64,000 nt of DNA from Roseateles toxinivorans (lineage in GTDB: Bacteria > Pseudomonadota > Gammaproteobacteria > Burkholderiales > Burkholderiaceae_C): positions 124,001 through 188,000 of the forward strand of contig NZ_SNXS01000004.1 in NCBI RefSeq assembly GCF_004362525.1. The letters are read 5' to 3'. Under the pieces are notes generated by a model. The model did no database searches. It saw nothing but the letters and a program-made list of their open reading frames with translations, and was not told the DNA's origin. Both the position numbers and the translations under genes were made by a program. Below are positions 1 to 8,475 of this stretch, piece after piece (the stretch's first letter is position 1; the number at the start of each line of letters is the position of its first letter).

Positions 1-1032
1 CTTGTAGGGTTCCAGCGCGGCGATGGCCGCCTCGCTGCCGTCGTTCAAGTCATTCAACAGAGGCAGCATGGCCTGGGCCAATGCATGCAGATTCCAGAAC
101 GCGACATTGGGCTGGCGGGCGTAGGCGTAGCGGCCCTGGTTGTCGGAGTGGTTGCAGACATGGCCGGGGTCGAAGGCGTCCAGAAAACCGAAGGGGCCGT
201 AATCCAGGGTCAGGCCCAACATCGACATATTGTCGGTATTCATCACGCCATGGCAGAAACCCACCGACTGCCAGGCCGCCATCAGTTCGGCGGTCTGGCG
301 GGCCACTTTCTCCAGCAAGGCCAGATTGGGATTCTCGGCGGCCAGGCATTCGGGTGCGTGGTGCTGAATCATGAAGTCGGCCAGCTCGCGCAGCGCGGCG
401 TGCTGGTCGTCATTGGCGATATGGGCGAAGTGCTCGAAATGACCGAAGCGCAGAAAGCTCGGCGCGACGCGGGTGACGATGGCCGCCGTCTCCATCTCCT
501 CGCGGCGCACGCCCAAGTGCGAGCCGGTGATGCACAGCGCCCGGGTGGTCGGTATACCCAGGGCGTGCATGGCCTCGGAGCAGAGGAATTCACGGATCGA
601 CGAGCGCAGCACGGCGCGGCCATCGCCCATGCGGGAGTAGGGCGTCAGGCCCGCGCCCTTGAGCTGCACATCCCACAGGCCCTGGGGCGTCATCGTTTCA
701 CCGAGGCTCAGCGCCCGGCCATCACCCAGCTGGCCGGCCCAGACGCCGAACTGGTGGCCGCTGTAGACGCTGGCCAGTGGCCGCATGCCCGGCCACAGCG
801 CATTGCCGCTGACGACCTCCAGCGCGCCGGGTTGCTGCCACCAGTCCGCGGCCCAGCCCAATGTCTGCGCGCAGGCCTCGCTGCGCGCCACCCAGTGTGG
901 GGCGGGGGCGGGGCTGGGCGGCAACTCGGTGTAGAAGCGGTTGCCGAGCGCTGCAATGCGTTGCGACCAGGCGGGAGGCGAGGGAACTTCGGGCGCTGTT
1001 TCGGGTCGCGTCAGACCGGTGTCGGCAAGCAT
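1..1032 (-). CDS. selO: Protein adenylyltransferase SelO (YdiU family), C-terminal part cut by window edge
   Basis: This is the first 344 codons of a SelO/YdiU pseudokinase, which in characterised homologues transfers AMP from ATP to Ser/Thr/Tyr of redox proteins. The reading frame runs off the left edge of the window, so about the last quarter of the protein is missing. Visible family motifs are [18 protein letters not shown] near residues 85-102, the lysine in [13 protein letters not shown], the glutamate in [13 protein letters not shown], and the catalytic-loop and metal-binding pair [12 protein letters not shown] and [10 protein letters not shown]. The ATG at 1032 is the only good start before the divergent acyl-CoA ligase, 83 bases away. 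No internal damage is seen. Confidence 0.93.
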   Translation of the reverse strand, partial: MLADTGLTRPETAPEVPSPPAWSQRIAALGNRFYTELPPSPAPAPHWVARSEACAQTLGWAADWWQQPGALEVVSGNALWPGMRPLASVYSGHQFGVWAGQLGDGRALSLGETMTPQGLWDVQLKGAGLTPYSRMGDGRAVLRSSIREFLCSEAMHALGIPTTRALCITGSHLGVRREEMETAAIVTRVAPSFLRFGHFEHFAHIANDDQHAALRELADFMIQHHAPECLAAENPNLALLEKVARQTAELMAAWQSVGFCHGVMNTDNMSMLGLTLDYGPFGFLDAFDPGHVCNHSDNQGRYAYARQPNVAFWNLHALAQAMLPLLNDLNDGSEAAIAALEPYK

Positions 1033-1056
1033 CGTCGCAGTGTAACGAGGGTGACT

Positions 1057-1083
1057 TTGACCCGTGAATTGCAGGGGTAAACT
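1057..1083 (+). promoter_or_regulatory. Weak candidate promoter for the acyl-CoA ligase
   Basis: In the 83-base gap between selO and the acyl-CoA ligase, TTGACC (1057-1062) and TAAACT (1078-1083) are 15 bases apart. They resemble sigma70 -35 and -10 boxes, but the spacing is shorter than the usual 17. A clear AGGAG Shine-Dalgarno follows just upstream of the ATG at 1116. The promoter call is tentative. Confidence 0.25.
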
Positions 1084-1115
1084 GAACTGAACACACCAGC
1101 AACAGGAGACAAGCA

Positions 1116-2765
1116 ATGCCAGCCTTGATGGGTCAGATGATGCAGATGCCGCTGCTCATATCGTCCTTGATCACCCATGCGGCGCGCCACGCGGCCGACA
1201 CGGAGATCGTCAGCAAGCGCAACGAGGGCGATCTTCACCGCTACACCTGGAAAGACGCCGAACTGCGCTCGCGCAAGCTGGCCCAGGCGCTGGCCCGGCT
1301 CGGCTGTGAGGCCGGCGACCGCGTCGGCACGCTGGCCTGGAACGGCTACCGTCACCTGGAGATCTACTACGGCAGCTCGGGGTCGGAGCTGGTTTGCCAC
1401 ACCATCAATCCGCGGCTGTTCCCGGAGCAGATCGTCTGGATCGCCAATGACGCGGCCGACAAGGTGCTCTTCTTCGACCTGAGCTTCCTGCCCCTCGTGG
1501 AGAAGATCGCCGCCCAGTTGCCGACCGTGCGCCACTTCGTGCTGATGACGGATCGCGCCCATATGCCGGCCGCCAGCGTCATACCGGATCTGCTGTGTTT
1601 TGACGAACTGGTCGAAGCCGAAGATGGCCACTACCAGTGGCCCGAGTTCGACGAGAACACTGCATCGTCGATCTGCTACACCTCGGGCACGACCGGCCAT
1701 CCCAAGGGCGCCGTCTACAGCCACCGCTCGACCCTGCTGCACGCCTTCGGCTCGGCCCTGCCCGATGCGATGGACTGCTCGGCCAAGGACGTGATTCTGC
1801 CGGTGGTGCCGATGTTCCACGTCAACGCCTGGGGCCTGCCCTACAGCGGGGCGCTGGTCGGCGCCAAGCTGGTGTTCCCCGGCCCGCACCTGGACGGCAA
1901 GTCGCTGTACGAGCTGTTCGAGGGTGAGCAGGTCAGCTTCAGCGCCGGCGTGCCAACGGTATGGTTGGGCCTGCTGACCTATATGAAGGCCAACGGCCTG
2001 AAGTTCAGCAGTTTCAAGCGCACCGTCATCGGCGGCTCGGCCTGCCCTCCGGCAATGATGAAGACCTTGCAGGAGGACTTCGGCGTCGAGGTGATCCACG
2101 CCTGGGGCATGACCGAAATGTCGCCGCTGGGCACCTTGGCCAAGCTCAAGGCCAAACACCTCAAGCTGAGTGCCGCCGAGCAGACCCAGCTGTTGCAGAA
2201 GCAGGGCAAGGTGATCTACGGCGTGGACATGACCGTGATCGACGACGATGGCAAGGAACTGCCCTGGGACGCGCAGAGTTCGGGCAATCTGGTCGTGCGC
2301 GGGCCCTGGGTGATAGAGCGCTACTTCCAGCGCGACGAGTCGCCGCTGGTCGAGATTCCAGGCAAGCGCGGCTGGTTCCCGACCGGCGACGTGGCCACCA
2401 TAGACGCCGACGGCTTCATGCAGATCACCGACCGCAGCAAGGACGTGATCAAGTCCGGCGGCGAGTGGATCAGTTCGATCGATCTGGAGAACATCGCCAT
2501 GGCCCATCCGGCCGTGCACGAGGCGGCCGCCATCGCCGCCCGCCATCCGAAATGGGACGAGCGGCCGCTGCTGGTGGTGGTGAAGAAGCCCGATGCGCAG
2601 GTCACCAGCGAGGAGTTGTTGGCCTTCTTCGAGGGCCGCATCGCCAAGTGGCAGATACCGGACGATGTCGTCTTCGTCACCGAGATTCCACACACCGCCA
2701 CCGGCAAGATACAGAAGCTGAAACTGCGCGAGCAGTTCAAGGACCACCGACTGGCGACGCTGTGA
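1116..2765 (+). CDS. Medium/long-chain acyl-CoA ligase (AlkK-like AMP-binding enzyme)
   Basis: 549 residues of the ANL superfamily. The enzyme activates a carboxylic acid to acyl-CoA through an acyl-AMP intermediate. The AMP-binding P-loop [15 protein letters not shown] lies near residues 183-198, followed by YSHRST, the [11 protein letters not shown] motif, the adenine-binding HAWGMTE, the hinge region [12 protein letters not shown] near 418, and the C-terminal catalytic lysine motif [10 protein letters not shown] near 528. The whole sequence follows Pseudomonas AlkK (medium-chain fatty acyl-CoA synthetase) closely, including the [13 protein letters not shown] start. AGGAG precedes the ATG. 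It lies directly upstream of a Liv-type ABC transporter, so its substrate could be whatever that transporter imports. Fatty acid, dicarboxylate and aromatic acids remain possible. Confidence 0.88.
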   Translation: MPALMGQMMQMPLLISSLITHAARHAADTEIVSKRNEGDLHRYTWKDAELRSRKLAQALARLGCEAGDRVGTLAWNGYRHLEIYYGSSGSELVCHTINPRLFPEQIVWIANDAADKVLFFDLSFLPLVEKIAAQLPTVRHFVLMTDRAHMPAASVIPDLLCFDELVEAEDGHYQWPEFDENTASSICYTSGTTGHPKGAVYSHRSTLLHAFGSALPDAMDCSAKDVILPVVPMFHVNAWGLPYSGALVGAKLVFPGPHLDGKSLYELFEGEQVSFSAGVPTVWLGLLTYMKANGLKFSSFKRTVIGGSACPPAMMKTLQEDFGVEVIHAWGMTEMSPLGTLAKLKAKHLKLSAAEQTQLLQKQGKVIYGVDMTVIDDDGKELPWDAQSSGNLVVRGPWVIERYFQRDESPLVEIPGKRGWFPTGDVATIDADGFMQITDRSKDVIKSGGEWISSIDLENIAMAHPAVHEAAAIAARHPKWDERPLLVVVKKPDAQVTSEELLAFFEGRIAKWQIPDDVVFVTEIPHTATGKIQKLKLREQFKDHRLATL

Positions 2766-2875
2766 ATTTTGGGGGGGGCTGTCCCGTTTGCGACAAGCTG
2801 CACGGGTAGTCCCTAAACCCAAGGGCCGGACCATCCATTAAGGTCGAGCGGATACCGAACAACATGGAGACAAGC

Positions 2876-4168
2876 ATGATGACGCTGCGTATTTCGACAC
2901 TGAGTCTTGGCCTTGCCCTGGGCTTGTGCATGGCCTCTCAAGCTCAGGCACAGGCTGCCAAACCGGCGGCGGCGCCGGCCAAGGCGGCCGCGCCTGCGGT
3001 GAACCTGAAGGAGACCGTCAAGATCGCCTGGATCGATCCGCTGTCGGGCCTGATGGCGCCGGTGGGCCAGAACCAGCTGAAGAGCTTCCAGTTCTTCGCC
3101 GAGAAGTTCAGCCAGAACAACCCGGCCGGTGTGAAATACGAAGTCATCGGCATCGACAACAAGCTGAGCCCGGCCGAGAGCCTGAATGCGCTCAAGTCGG
3201 CCATCGACCAGGGTGTGCGCTATGTCACCCAGGGCAATGGCTCGGGTGCGGCCACGGCCATCATCGACGCCGTCAACAAGCACAACGAGCGCAACCCCGG
3301 CAAGGAAGTGATCTACCTGAATCACTCGGCCGTGGATCCCGATCTGACCAACAGCAAATGCAGCTACTGGCACTTCCGCCTCGACGCCGACACCTCGATG
3401 AAGATGGAGGCACTGACCACATTCATCAAGGACCAGCCCGAGGTCAAGAAGGTCTTCCTGCTGAACCAGAACTATGCCCACGGCCATCAGGTGGCGCGCT
3501 TTGCCAAGGAGCTGCTGGCGCGCAAGCGTCCGGATGTGCAGGTCGTCGGTGAGGATCTGCATCCGCTGGCCTCGGTGCGCGACTTCGCCCCCTATGTAGC
3601 CAAGATCAAGGCCTCGGGCGCCGATTCGGTGATCACCGGCAACTGGGGTTCGGACCTGTCGCTGCTGATCAAGGCCGCCAATGAGTCAGGCCTGAACGCC
3701 AAGTTTTACACCTACTACACCGGCGTCACCGGCACACCGACGGCGTTGGGTGCCAACGGAGCCGGCCGCGTCTACCAGATCGCCTACAGCCACTACAACA
3801 TGGGTGGCGAGATGGGCAAGTGGATGACCGAGTTCAAGCAGAAGTTCAATGACGACTTCTACACCGGCAGCGTGATCCACGCCTACACCCTGTTGAACCA
3901 GGCCTTCGTCAAGGCCAAGTCCACCGACCCGGTCAAGGTGGCCGCGGCGCTGGAAGGCCTGAAGGCGCAGAGCTTCAACGGCGAGGTCGAGATGCGCAAG
4001 GCCGACCACCAGCTGCAGCAGCCGCTGTTCCTGACGGTGTGGCAGAAAGCCGATGCCAAGTACCCGTACAGCCCCGAGAACACCGGCTACACCCTGGTGC
4101 CGGTGAAGACCTTCGAGTCCTATGTCTCGAGCACGCCGACCTCCTGCCAGATGAAGCGTCCCACCTGA
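2876..4168 (+). CDS. Branched-chain amino acid-type ABC transporter, periplasmic substrate-binding protein
   Basis: 430 residues. A signal peptide (hydrophobic run then ASQAQAQA) leads into a periplasmic-binding-protein type 1 fold of the LivK/Peripla_BP_6 family. It captures the ligand for the membrane permeases encoded just downstream. The ATG at 2876 is preferred over an in-frame ATG at 2864, because GGAGAC sits at the right distance before it, the same arrangement as in the upstream acyl-CoA ligase. The ligand cannot be read from the sequence. LivK-type receptors also bind amides, urea, aromatic acids and other carboxylates, and the adjacent acyl-CoA ligase argues for a carboxylic acid rather than an amino acid. 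A strong hairpin follows the stop codon. Confidence 0.87.
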   Translation: MMTLRISTLSLGLALGLCMASQAQAQAAKPAAAPAKAAAPAVNLKETVKIAWIDPLSGLMAPVGQNQLKSFQFFAEKFSQNNPAGVKYEVIGIDNKLSPAESLNALKSAIDQGVRYVTQGNGSGAATAIIDAVNKHNERNPGKEVIYLNHSAVDPDLTNSKCSYWHFRLDADTSMKMEALTTFIKDQPEVKKVFLLNQNYAHGHQVARFAKELLARKRPDVQVVGEDLHPLASVRDFAPYVAKIKASGADSVITGNWGSDLSLLIKAANESGLNAKFYTYYTGVTGTPTALGANGAGRVYQIAYSHYNMGGEMGKWMTEFKQKFNDDFYTGSVIHAYTLLNQAFVKAKSTDPVKVAAALEGLKAQSFNGEVEMRKADHQLQQPLFLTVWQKADAKYPYSPENTGYTLVPVKTFESYVSSTPTSCQMKRPT

Positions 4169-4196
4169 TGCCTTTGAAGCGCCCGTGAGGGGTGCC

Positions 4197-4235
4197 CGGG
4201 CCCGTCGGAGGCAACTTCGCCGGGCCCGTTTTTTT
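4197..4235 (+). terminator. Rho-independent terminator between the binding-protein gene and livH
   Basis: CGGGCCCG at 4197-4204 pairs with CGGGCCCG at 4221-4228, separated by a 16-base loop and followed by a run of seven T. It lies between the binding-protein gene and the permease genes. Partial read-through would make more binding protein than permease, a common pattern in such operons. That effect is inference. Confidence 0.8.
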
Positions 4236-4262
4236 CTGTGGTGGGGGTAGGAGGGGTAGGAT

Positions 4263-5297
4263 TTGGACCAGATCGTCATCAATGTCTTGAACGGACTCAG
4301 CTCAGGGCTGCTGCTGTTCATGCTCAGCTCGGGCCTGACGCTGATCTTCAGCATGATGGGTGTGCTGAACTTCGCCCATGCCAGCTTCTACATGCTGGGC
4401 GCCTACGTTGCCTATGCGCTGGTGGGCATCATGAATTTCTGGCTGGCGCTGCTGCTGGCGCCGCTGATCGTCGGCCTGCTGGGTGCCGGCTTCGAGCGTC
4501 TGGCGCTGCGCCGGGTGCACAAGTTCGGCCACGTGCCCGAGTTGTTGATCACCTTCGGCCTGACCTATGTGATCCTGGAGTTGGTGCAGCTGATCTGGGG
4601 CCGCTCGTCGCTGACCTTTCCGCCGCCGCCCGCCCTGCAGGGCTCGGCCTTCACCATCATCCAGTCGTCGGCCGACGGCCTGCGCCTGATGCTGGGCGCC
4701 GCCCCGGCCGAGGTCTGCCGCCCGGCCGACGCGGCGATCCAGGTCGTCTGCTCCACCTTCCCGGCCACCCGCGCCTTCATGATGCTGGTGGCCCTGCTGA
4801 TGCTGGTGGCGCTGTGGCTGCTGCTGACGCGCACCCGCATCGGCCTGGTGATACAGGCGGCGCTGAGCCACCCGGAAATGACCGAGGCGCTGGGCCACAA
4901 CGTGCCGCGGGTGTTCATGCTGGTGTTCGGCAGCGGCTGTGCGCTGGCCGCGTTGGCTGGTGTCATCGGTGGCATCACCTTCGTCACCGAGCCCTCGATG
5001 GCGGTGCTGGTCGGGCCCATCATCTTTGTCGTCGTCGTGGTCGGCGGCATGGGCTCGCTGTCGGGGGCCTTCGTCGGCTCGATCCTGATCGGCCTGCTGC
5101 AGACTCTGCCGCTGACGGTCGATGGCTCGCTGGCCACCCTGGCACGTTCGCTGGGTTGGATGGTGACCCAGGACACGCCGGGCTATCCGGTCCTCAAACT
5201 GACGCTGGCCCAGGTGGCGCCCATCCTGCCCTACCTGCTGCTGGTCTTGATACTGATCTTCAGGCCCAAGGGTCTGTTGGGCACGCGGGATGATTGA
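4263..5297 (+). CDS. livH: Branched-chain amino acid-type ABC transporter permease (LivH family)
   Basis: 344 residues of hydrophobic segments typical of LivH inner-membrane permeases, starting INVLNGLSSGLLLFMLSSGLTLIFSMMGVLNFAHASFYMLGAY, a hallmark of the family. It forms the translocation pore with LivM. The start is a TTG codon at 4263, supported by AGGAGGGG six bases upstream; no in-frame ATG fits the conserved N-terminus. At 344 residues it is somewhat longer than the usual 290-310. The extra length is a loop around residues 115-165 containing two cysteines (EVCRPADAAIQVVCSTF), probably periplasmic. The gene is separated from livM by about 390 bases of repeat DNA, which is unusual because these genes normally overlap. 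Confidence 0.92.
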   Translation: MDQIVINVLNGLSSGLLLFMLSSGLTLIFSMMGVLNFAHASFYMLGAYVAYALVGIMNFWLALLLAPLIVGLLGAGFERLALRRVHKFGHVPELLITFGLTYVILELVQLIWGRSSLTFPPPPALQGSAFTIIQSSADGLRLMLGAAPAEVCRPADAAIQVVCSTFPATRAFMMLVALLMLVALWLLLTRTRIGLVIQAALSHPEMTEALGHNVPRVFMLVFGSGCALAALAGVIGGITFVTEPSMAVLVGPIIFVVVVVGGMGSLSGAFVGSILIGLLQTLPLTVDGSLATLARSLGWMVTQDTPGYPVLKLTLAQVAPILPYLLLVLILIFRPKGLLGTRDD

Positions 5298-5360
5298 GAT
5301 GAAACTGATCGAGTCTTCACTGTTTGCCGATGCTTGGCGCCTCGCTGTGTTGGTGCGGCA

Positions 5361-5466
5361 GAGGGAGCGGGGGGCCGGCCACTGCGGGCTGAAGCTTGGG
5401 CCGTTCCTGAACGGACCGACCTCCAGCTTCCCTATGCCCGCCGTGGCCAGCCCGCCGCCCCCTCTG
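5361..5466 (+). repeat. Long palindromic repeat, copy 1
   Basis: The unit begins GAGGG and ends CCCTC. It contains CCGGCCACTGCGGGCTGAAGC on the left side and GCTTCCCTATGCCCGC on the right. Its centre holds the hairpin CCGTTC-CT-GAACGG (5401-5414). The same layout appears in reverse orientation in copy 2 downstream. The outer arms of this copy are less well paired than those of copy 2, so it may be an older, decayed copy. Confidence 0.75.
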
Positions 5467-5527
5467 CGGATGCGCTGGTGGCCGCAAACCCGGAGCAGGG
5501 CGAGCGTCCTGTTGCACTACGGCCGCA

Positions 5528-5637
5528 GCAGGGATGAGGGCGTGCCGGCCGCAGCGGGCATAGAGAAGCCGGAGTCCGGTCCGTGCAGGACGGGACTAGG
5601 CTTCAGCCCGCAGCGGCCGGCGCGCCCTCGTCCCTGC
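5528..5637 (-). repeat. Long palindromic repeat, copy 2 (inverted relative to copy 1)
   Basis: The left arm 5528-5557 (GCAGGGATGAGGGCGTGCC and following) pairs with the right arm ending at 5637 over about 30 bases with only three mismatches, two of which would be G-U pairs in RNA. An inner arm AGTCCGGTCC (5573-5582) pairs with GGACGGGACT (5588-5597) with one mismatch. Read on the reverse strand it matches the layout of copy 1. In RNA it would fold into a single long hairpin in the livH-livM transcript. Confidence 0.8.
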
Positions 5638-5690
5638 CGCGACACGTTGAATATGTCGTGTGCCGCACCACGCGCGATGGAGCCAGTGAG

Positions 5691-6986
5691 ATGAGCGGTA
5701 CGCAGAGCTTCCACTTCAAACCGTACAACGTCGGCCGCTGGATCATCTGGGGCCTGTTCGCCGCGGTCCTGATCGTCGCGCCGCTGCTGTGGACCAGCAG
5801 CCTTGCGCAGACTTTGCTGAGCCAGATCGGCATCGGCATCATCGCCTGCCTGGCCTACAACGTCCTGCTGGGGCAGGGCGGCATGCTCAGCTTCGGCCAT
5901 GCGGTGTACAGCGGGCTGGGCTCCTACCTGGCGATCCACACCTTGAATATGGTCGGCGCGGGCACGCTCAACCTGCCGGTCAGCCTGGTGCCCATCGTCG
6001 GTGGTTTCGGCGGCCTGCTGTTCGCGGCCCTGTTCGGTTATGTCAGCACCAAGAAGTCGGGCACGCCGTTCGCGATGATCACCCTGGGCCTGGGCGAGCT
6101 GATCTGGTCGATGTCGCTGATGCTGCCCGAGTTCTTCGGCGGCGAGGGCGGCATCTCCAGCAACCGGGTCATCGGCAAGCCCTTTCTGGGCATCACCTTC
6201 GGCCCGCAGATCCAGCTCTACTATCTGATTGCCGTCTACTGCTTTGTCTGCACCGCCCTGCTGTTTGCTCTGACGCGCACGCCGCTGGGCCGCATGCTCA
6301 ATGCGGTGCGCGACAACCCGGAGCGCGTCGAGTTCGTGGGCTACGACACCCAGTGGGTGCGCTTCATGGCCTTTCTGATCTCGGGCTTCTTCGCCGGCAT
6401 CGCCGGTGGCCTGGCGGCGCTGAACTTCGAGATCGTCACCGCCGAGGTGGTGGGCGCGCTGCGCTCGGGCGGCTATCTGCTGTTCACCTTCCTGGGCGGC
6501 GCGACCTTCTTCTTCGGCCCCATCATCGGCGGCGTGTTGATGGTGCTGGCCGGCGTGCTGCTGTCGGAGCTGACCAAGGCCTGGCTGCTCTATCTCGGAC
6601 TGATCTTCCTGTTCATGGTGATGTATGCGCCTGGTGGCTTCTCCAGCCTGATCATGATGAATCTGCGCGTCGCCGCCTACGGCAAGCTGCGCCAGCTCTG
6701 GACCGGCTATCTGGCCCTGGCCGGCACGGCCATGACCATTCTGGTCGGCGCCGCGGCGATGATAGAAATGATGTACCACCTGCAGCTCAACGAGGCGCTG
6801 GGTCCGCAACTGACCTTCCTCGGCGCGAGCCTCAACAGCAAGGGCCTGGACAGCTGGTTCGGTGCGGGCTTCGTGCTGGTCATAGGCCTGCTGCTGTTCG
6901 AGCTGAGCCGGCGCGTGTTCAAGCAGCAATGGGATCTTGTGCAGGAAGAGATCGAGAAAGACATCAAGCGGAGAGAGTCGCTATGA
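5691..6986 (+). CDS. livM: Branched-chain amino acid-type ABC transporter permease (LivM family)
   Basis: 431 residues, multi-spanning inner-membrane permease and partner of LivH. The diagnostic LivM segment YNVLLGQGGMLSFGHAVYSGLGSYLA lies near residues 57-82, and the cytoplasmic coupling segment RMLNAVRDNPERVEFVGYDTQWVRFMAFLISGFFAGIAGGLAAL near 202-245. It is longer than typical LivM (about 300-360): additional membrane segments follow near 335-425. The ATG at 5691 follows AGTGAG, and translation from further upstream would run into repeat sequence with no protein character. Its stop overlaps the livG start in ATGA, so translation is coupled. Confidence 0.9.
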   Translation: MSGTQSFHFKPYNVGRWIIWGLFAAVLIVAPLLWTSSLAQTLLSQIGIGIIACLAYNVLLGQGGMLSFGHAVYSGLGSYLAIHTLNMVGAGTLNLPVSLVPIVGGFGGLLFAALFGYVSTKKSGTPFAMITLGLGELIWSMSLMLPEFFGGEGGISSNRVIGKPFLGITFGPQIQLYYLIAVYCFVCTALLFALTRTPLGRMLNAVRDNPERVEFVGYDTQWVRFMAFLISGFFAGIAGGLAALNFEIVTAEVVGALRSGGYLLFTFLGGATFFFGPIIGGVLMVLAGVLLSELTKAWLLYLGLIFLFMVMYAPGGFSSLIMMNLRVAAYGKLRQLWTGYLALAGTAMTILVGAAAMIEMMYHLQLNEALGPQLTFLGASLNSKGLDSWFGAGFVLVIGLLLFELSRRVFKQQWDLVQEEIEKDIKRRESL

Positions 6987-7765
6987 GCAGCAGCACTCCG
7001 TTCGCGTTGGAGCTGAAGGACTTGCGCAAGCAGTTCGGCAAGACAGAGATCATTCGTGGCGCCAGCCTGGCCGTGAATGCCGGTGAGCGGGTGGCCATCA
7101 TCGGGCCCAATGGCGCCGGCAAATCGACGCTGTTCAATCTGATCAGCGGCCGCTTCGCGCCCACCAGCGGCGAGGTGCTGCTGCACGGGCAGCGCATCGA
7201 TGGCCACAAGCCCTATGAGATCAACCGCCGCGGCCTGAGCCGCAGCTTCCAGGTCTCGAATCTGTTCACGCGGCTGTCGGTGTTCGAGAACATTCGCTGT
7301 GCCGTCCTGTGGTCCATGGGCTACCGCTATGCCTTCTGGAAGTTTCTGGCCGATCTGGATGATGCCAATGACCGTGCCGACGCGGTGCTGGAGATGATCA
7401 AGCTCGACAGGAAGCGTGACGTGCTGGCCATCAACCTGACCTACGCCGAGCAGCGGGCGCTGGAGATCGGCATCACCATCGCCGGCGGCTCCAGCGTGAT
7501 CCTGCTCGACGAGCCGACCGCCGGCATGAGCCAGAGCGAGACGCGGCGCTTTGTGCAACTGATACGCGACGTGACCGTCGGCAAGACCCTGCTGACCGTG
7601 GAGCATGACATGGGCGTGGTGTTCGGCCTTGCCGACAAGATTGCGGTGCTGGTCTATGGCGAGGTGATCGCCTTTGACGAGCCTGAGGCGGTGCGCGCCA
7701 ATGCCCGCGTGCAGGAGGCCTATCTCGGCTCGGTGGTCGCCGATGCGCAGGGAGCTGCGGCATGA
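6983..7765 (+). CDS. livG: Branched-chain amino acid-type ABC transporter ATP-binding protein (LivG family)
   Basis: 260 residues, cytoplasmic ATPase subunit. Walker A GPNGAGKST lies at about residues 42-50, the Q-loop is in the SRSFQVSNLF segment, Walker B VILLDEPTAG is near 172-181, and the H-loop is in TVEHDMGVVFGLADKI. The signature region reads LTYAEQRALEI rather than LSGGQ, as is usual for LivG proteins. The C-terminal extension ARVQEAYLG is also a LivG hallmark. It overlaps livM by ATGA and its own stop overlaps the livF start, so all four transporter genes downstream of the spacer are translationally coupled. Confidence 0.93.
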   Translation: MSSSTPFALELKDLRKQFGKTEIIRGASLAVNAGERVAIIGPNGAGKSTLFNLISGRFAPTSGEVLLHGQRIDGHKPYEINRRGLSRSFQVSNLFTRLSVFENIRCAVLWSMGYRYAFWKFLADLDDANDRADAVLEMIKLDRKRDVLAINLTYAEQRALEIGITIAGGSSVILLDEPTAGMSQSETRRFVQLIRDVTVGKTLLTVEHDMGVVFGLADKIAVLVYGEVIAFDEPEAVRANARVQEAYLGSVVADAQGAAA

Positions 7766-8469
7766 GCACAAGAACGCTGAGGCTGGAGAACCTGCATGCC
7801 TTCTACGGCAAGAGCCATGTGCTGCATGGCGTCAGCCTGGAGGTGCGGCCGGGTGAGATCGTCAGCCTCCTGGGCCGCAATGGCTCGGGCCGCTCGACCA
7901 CCGTCAAGACCATCATGGGCCAGGTCGATGGCCAGGGCACGGTGAGCTGGGGCGAGGAGTCGATATTGGGCCGCAAGTCCTACCAGATCGCCCAACTGGG
8001 CCTGGGATATGTGCCCGAGAACCGCGACATCTTTCCGAAGCTGACCGTGCACCAGAACCTGATGCTGGGTGAGAAAGGCGGCAAGAAGGCCGGCCGCTGG
8101 AGCTTCGAGGACATGTACCAGATGTTCCCCCGGCTCCGAGAGCGCCAGCACACCGAGGCCGGCGTGCTGTCGGGCGGCGAGCAGCAGATGTTGACCCTGT
8201 GTCGCACGCTGATGGGCGACCCGGACCTGATCATGATCGACGAGCCCACCGAGGGCCTCGCGCCCAAGATTGTCGAACTGGTGGCCGAGTACCTTAAGGA
8301 GCTGCAGCGGCGCGGCATCTCGGTGCTCCTGGTCGAGCAGAAGCTGGCGATTGCGCTGGAGATCTCCGAGCGCTGCTATGTGATGGGCCACGGCCGTATC
8401 GTGTTCGAGGGCACGCCGGCCGAGTTGCGCGCCAATGCCTATATCCGCAAGGAGTGGCTGGAGGTTTGA
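7762..8469 (+). CDS. livF: Branched-chain amino acid-type ABC transporter ATP-binding protein (LivF family), Walker A Lys replaced by Arg
   Basis: 235 residues, second ATPase subunit. The signature LSGGEQQML, Walker B LIMIDEPTEGLAP and the terminal IRKEWLEV match LivF. The Walker A loop reads GRNGSGRST: the lysine that normally contacts the ATP phosphates is arginine at residue 44 (codon cgc, 7891-7893). The rest of the protein looks intact, so this is not decay. The change may be a lineage feature, and the pair may hydrolyse ATP mainly through LivG; both points are inference. It is the last gene of the operon, ending before a REP-like repeat pair. Confidence 0.9.
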   Translation: MSTRTLRLENLHAFYGKSHVLHGVSLEVRPGEIVSLLGRNGSGRSTTVKTIMGQVDGQGTVSWGEESILGRKSYQIAQLGLGYVPENRDIFPKLTVHQNLMLGEKGGKKAGRWSFEDMYQMFPRLRERQHTEAGVLSGGEQQMLTLCRTLMGDPDLIMIDEPTEGLAPKIVELVAEYLKELQRRGISVLLVEQKLAIALEISERCYVMGHGRIVFEGTPAELRANAYIRKEWLEV

Positions 8470-8475
8470 AGGCGC

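Larger units (their letters stand above)
5298..5690. other. Gene-free spacer between livH and livM
   Basis: This 393-base stretch interrupts an otherwise compact operon. It holds two opposite-facing copies of a palindromic repeat (about 5361-5466 and 5528-5637) and short flanks. A 134-codon frame runs through it but has no recognisable protein character and is made of the repeats. I see no promoter or terminator with confidence. Confidence 0.7.

Noticed and set aside
85-1080. A 331-codon open frame on the + strand
   Set aside because: It lies antisense to the first part of selO, which shows clear family motifs. The forward translation has no recognisable domain and is a product of GC-rich codon bias.
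1011-2834. A 607-codon frame antisense to the acyl-CoA ligase
   Set aside because: It lacks any domain and is rich in His, Gln, Leu and Val as expected of antisense reading of GC-biased codons.
5290-5694. A 134-codon frame between livH and livM
   Set aside because: It is built from the two palindromic repeats and has no protein-like pattern, apart from a short start that could be a vestige of an earlier gene end.
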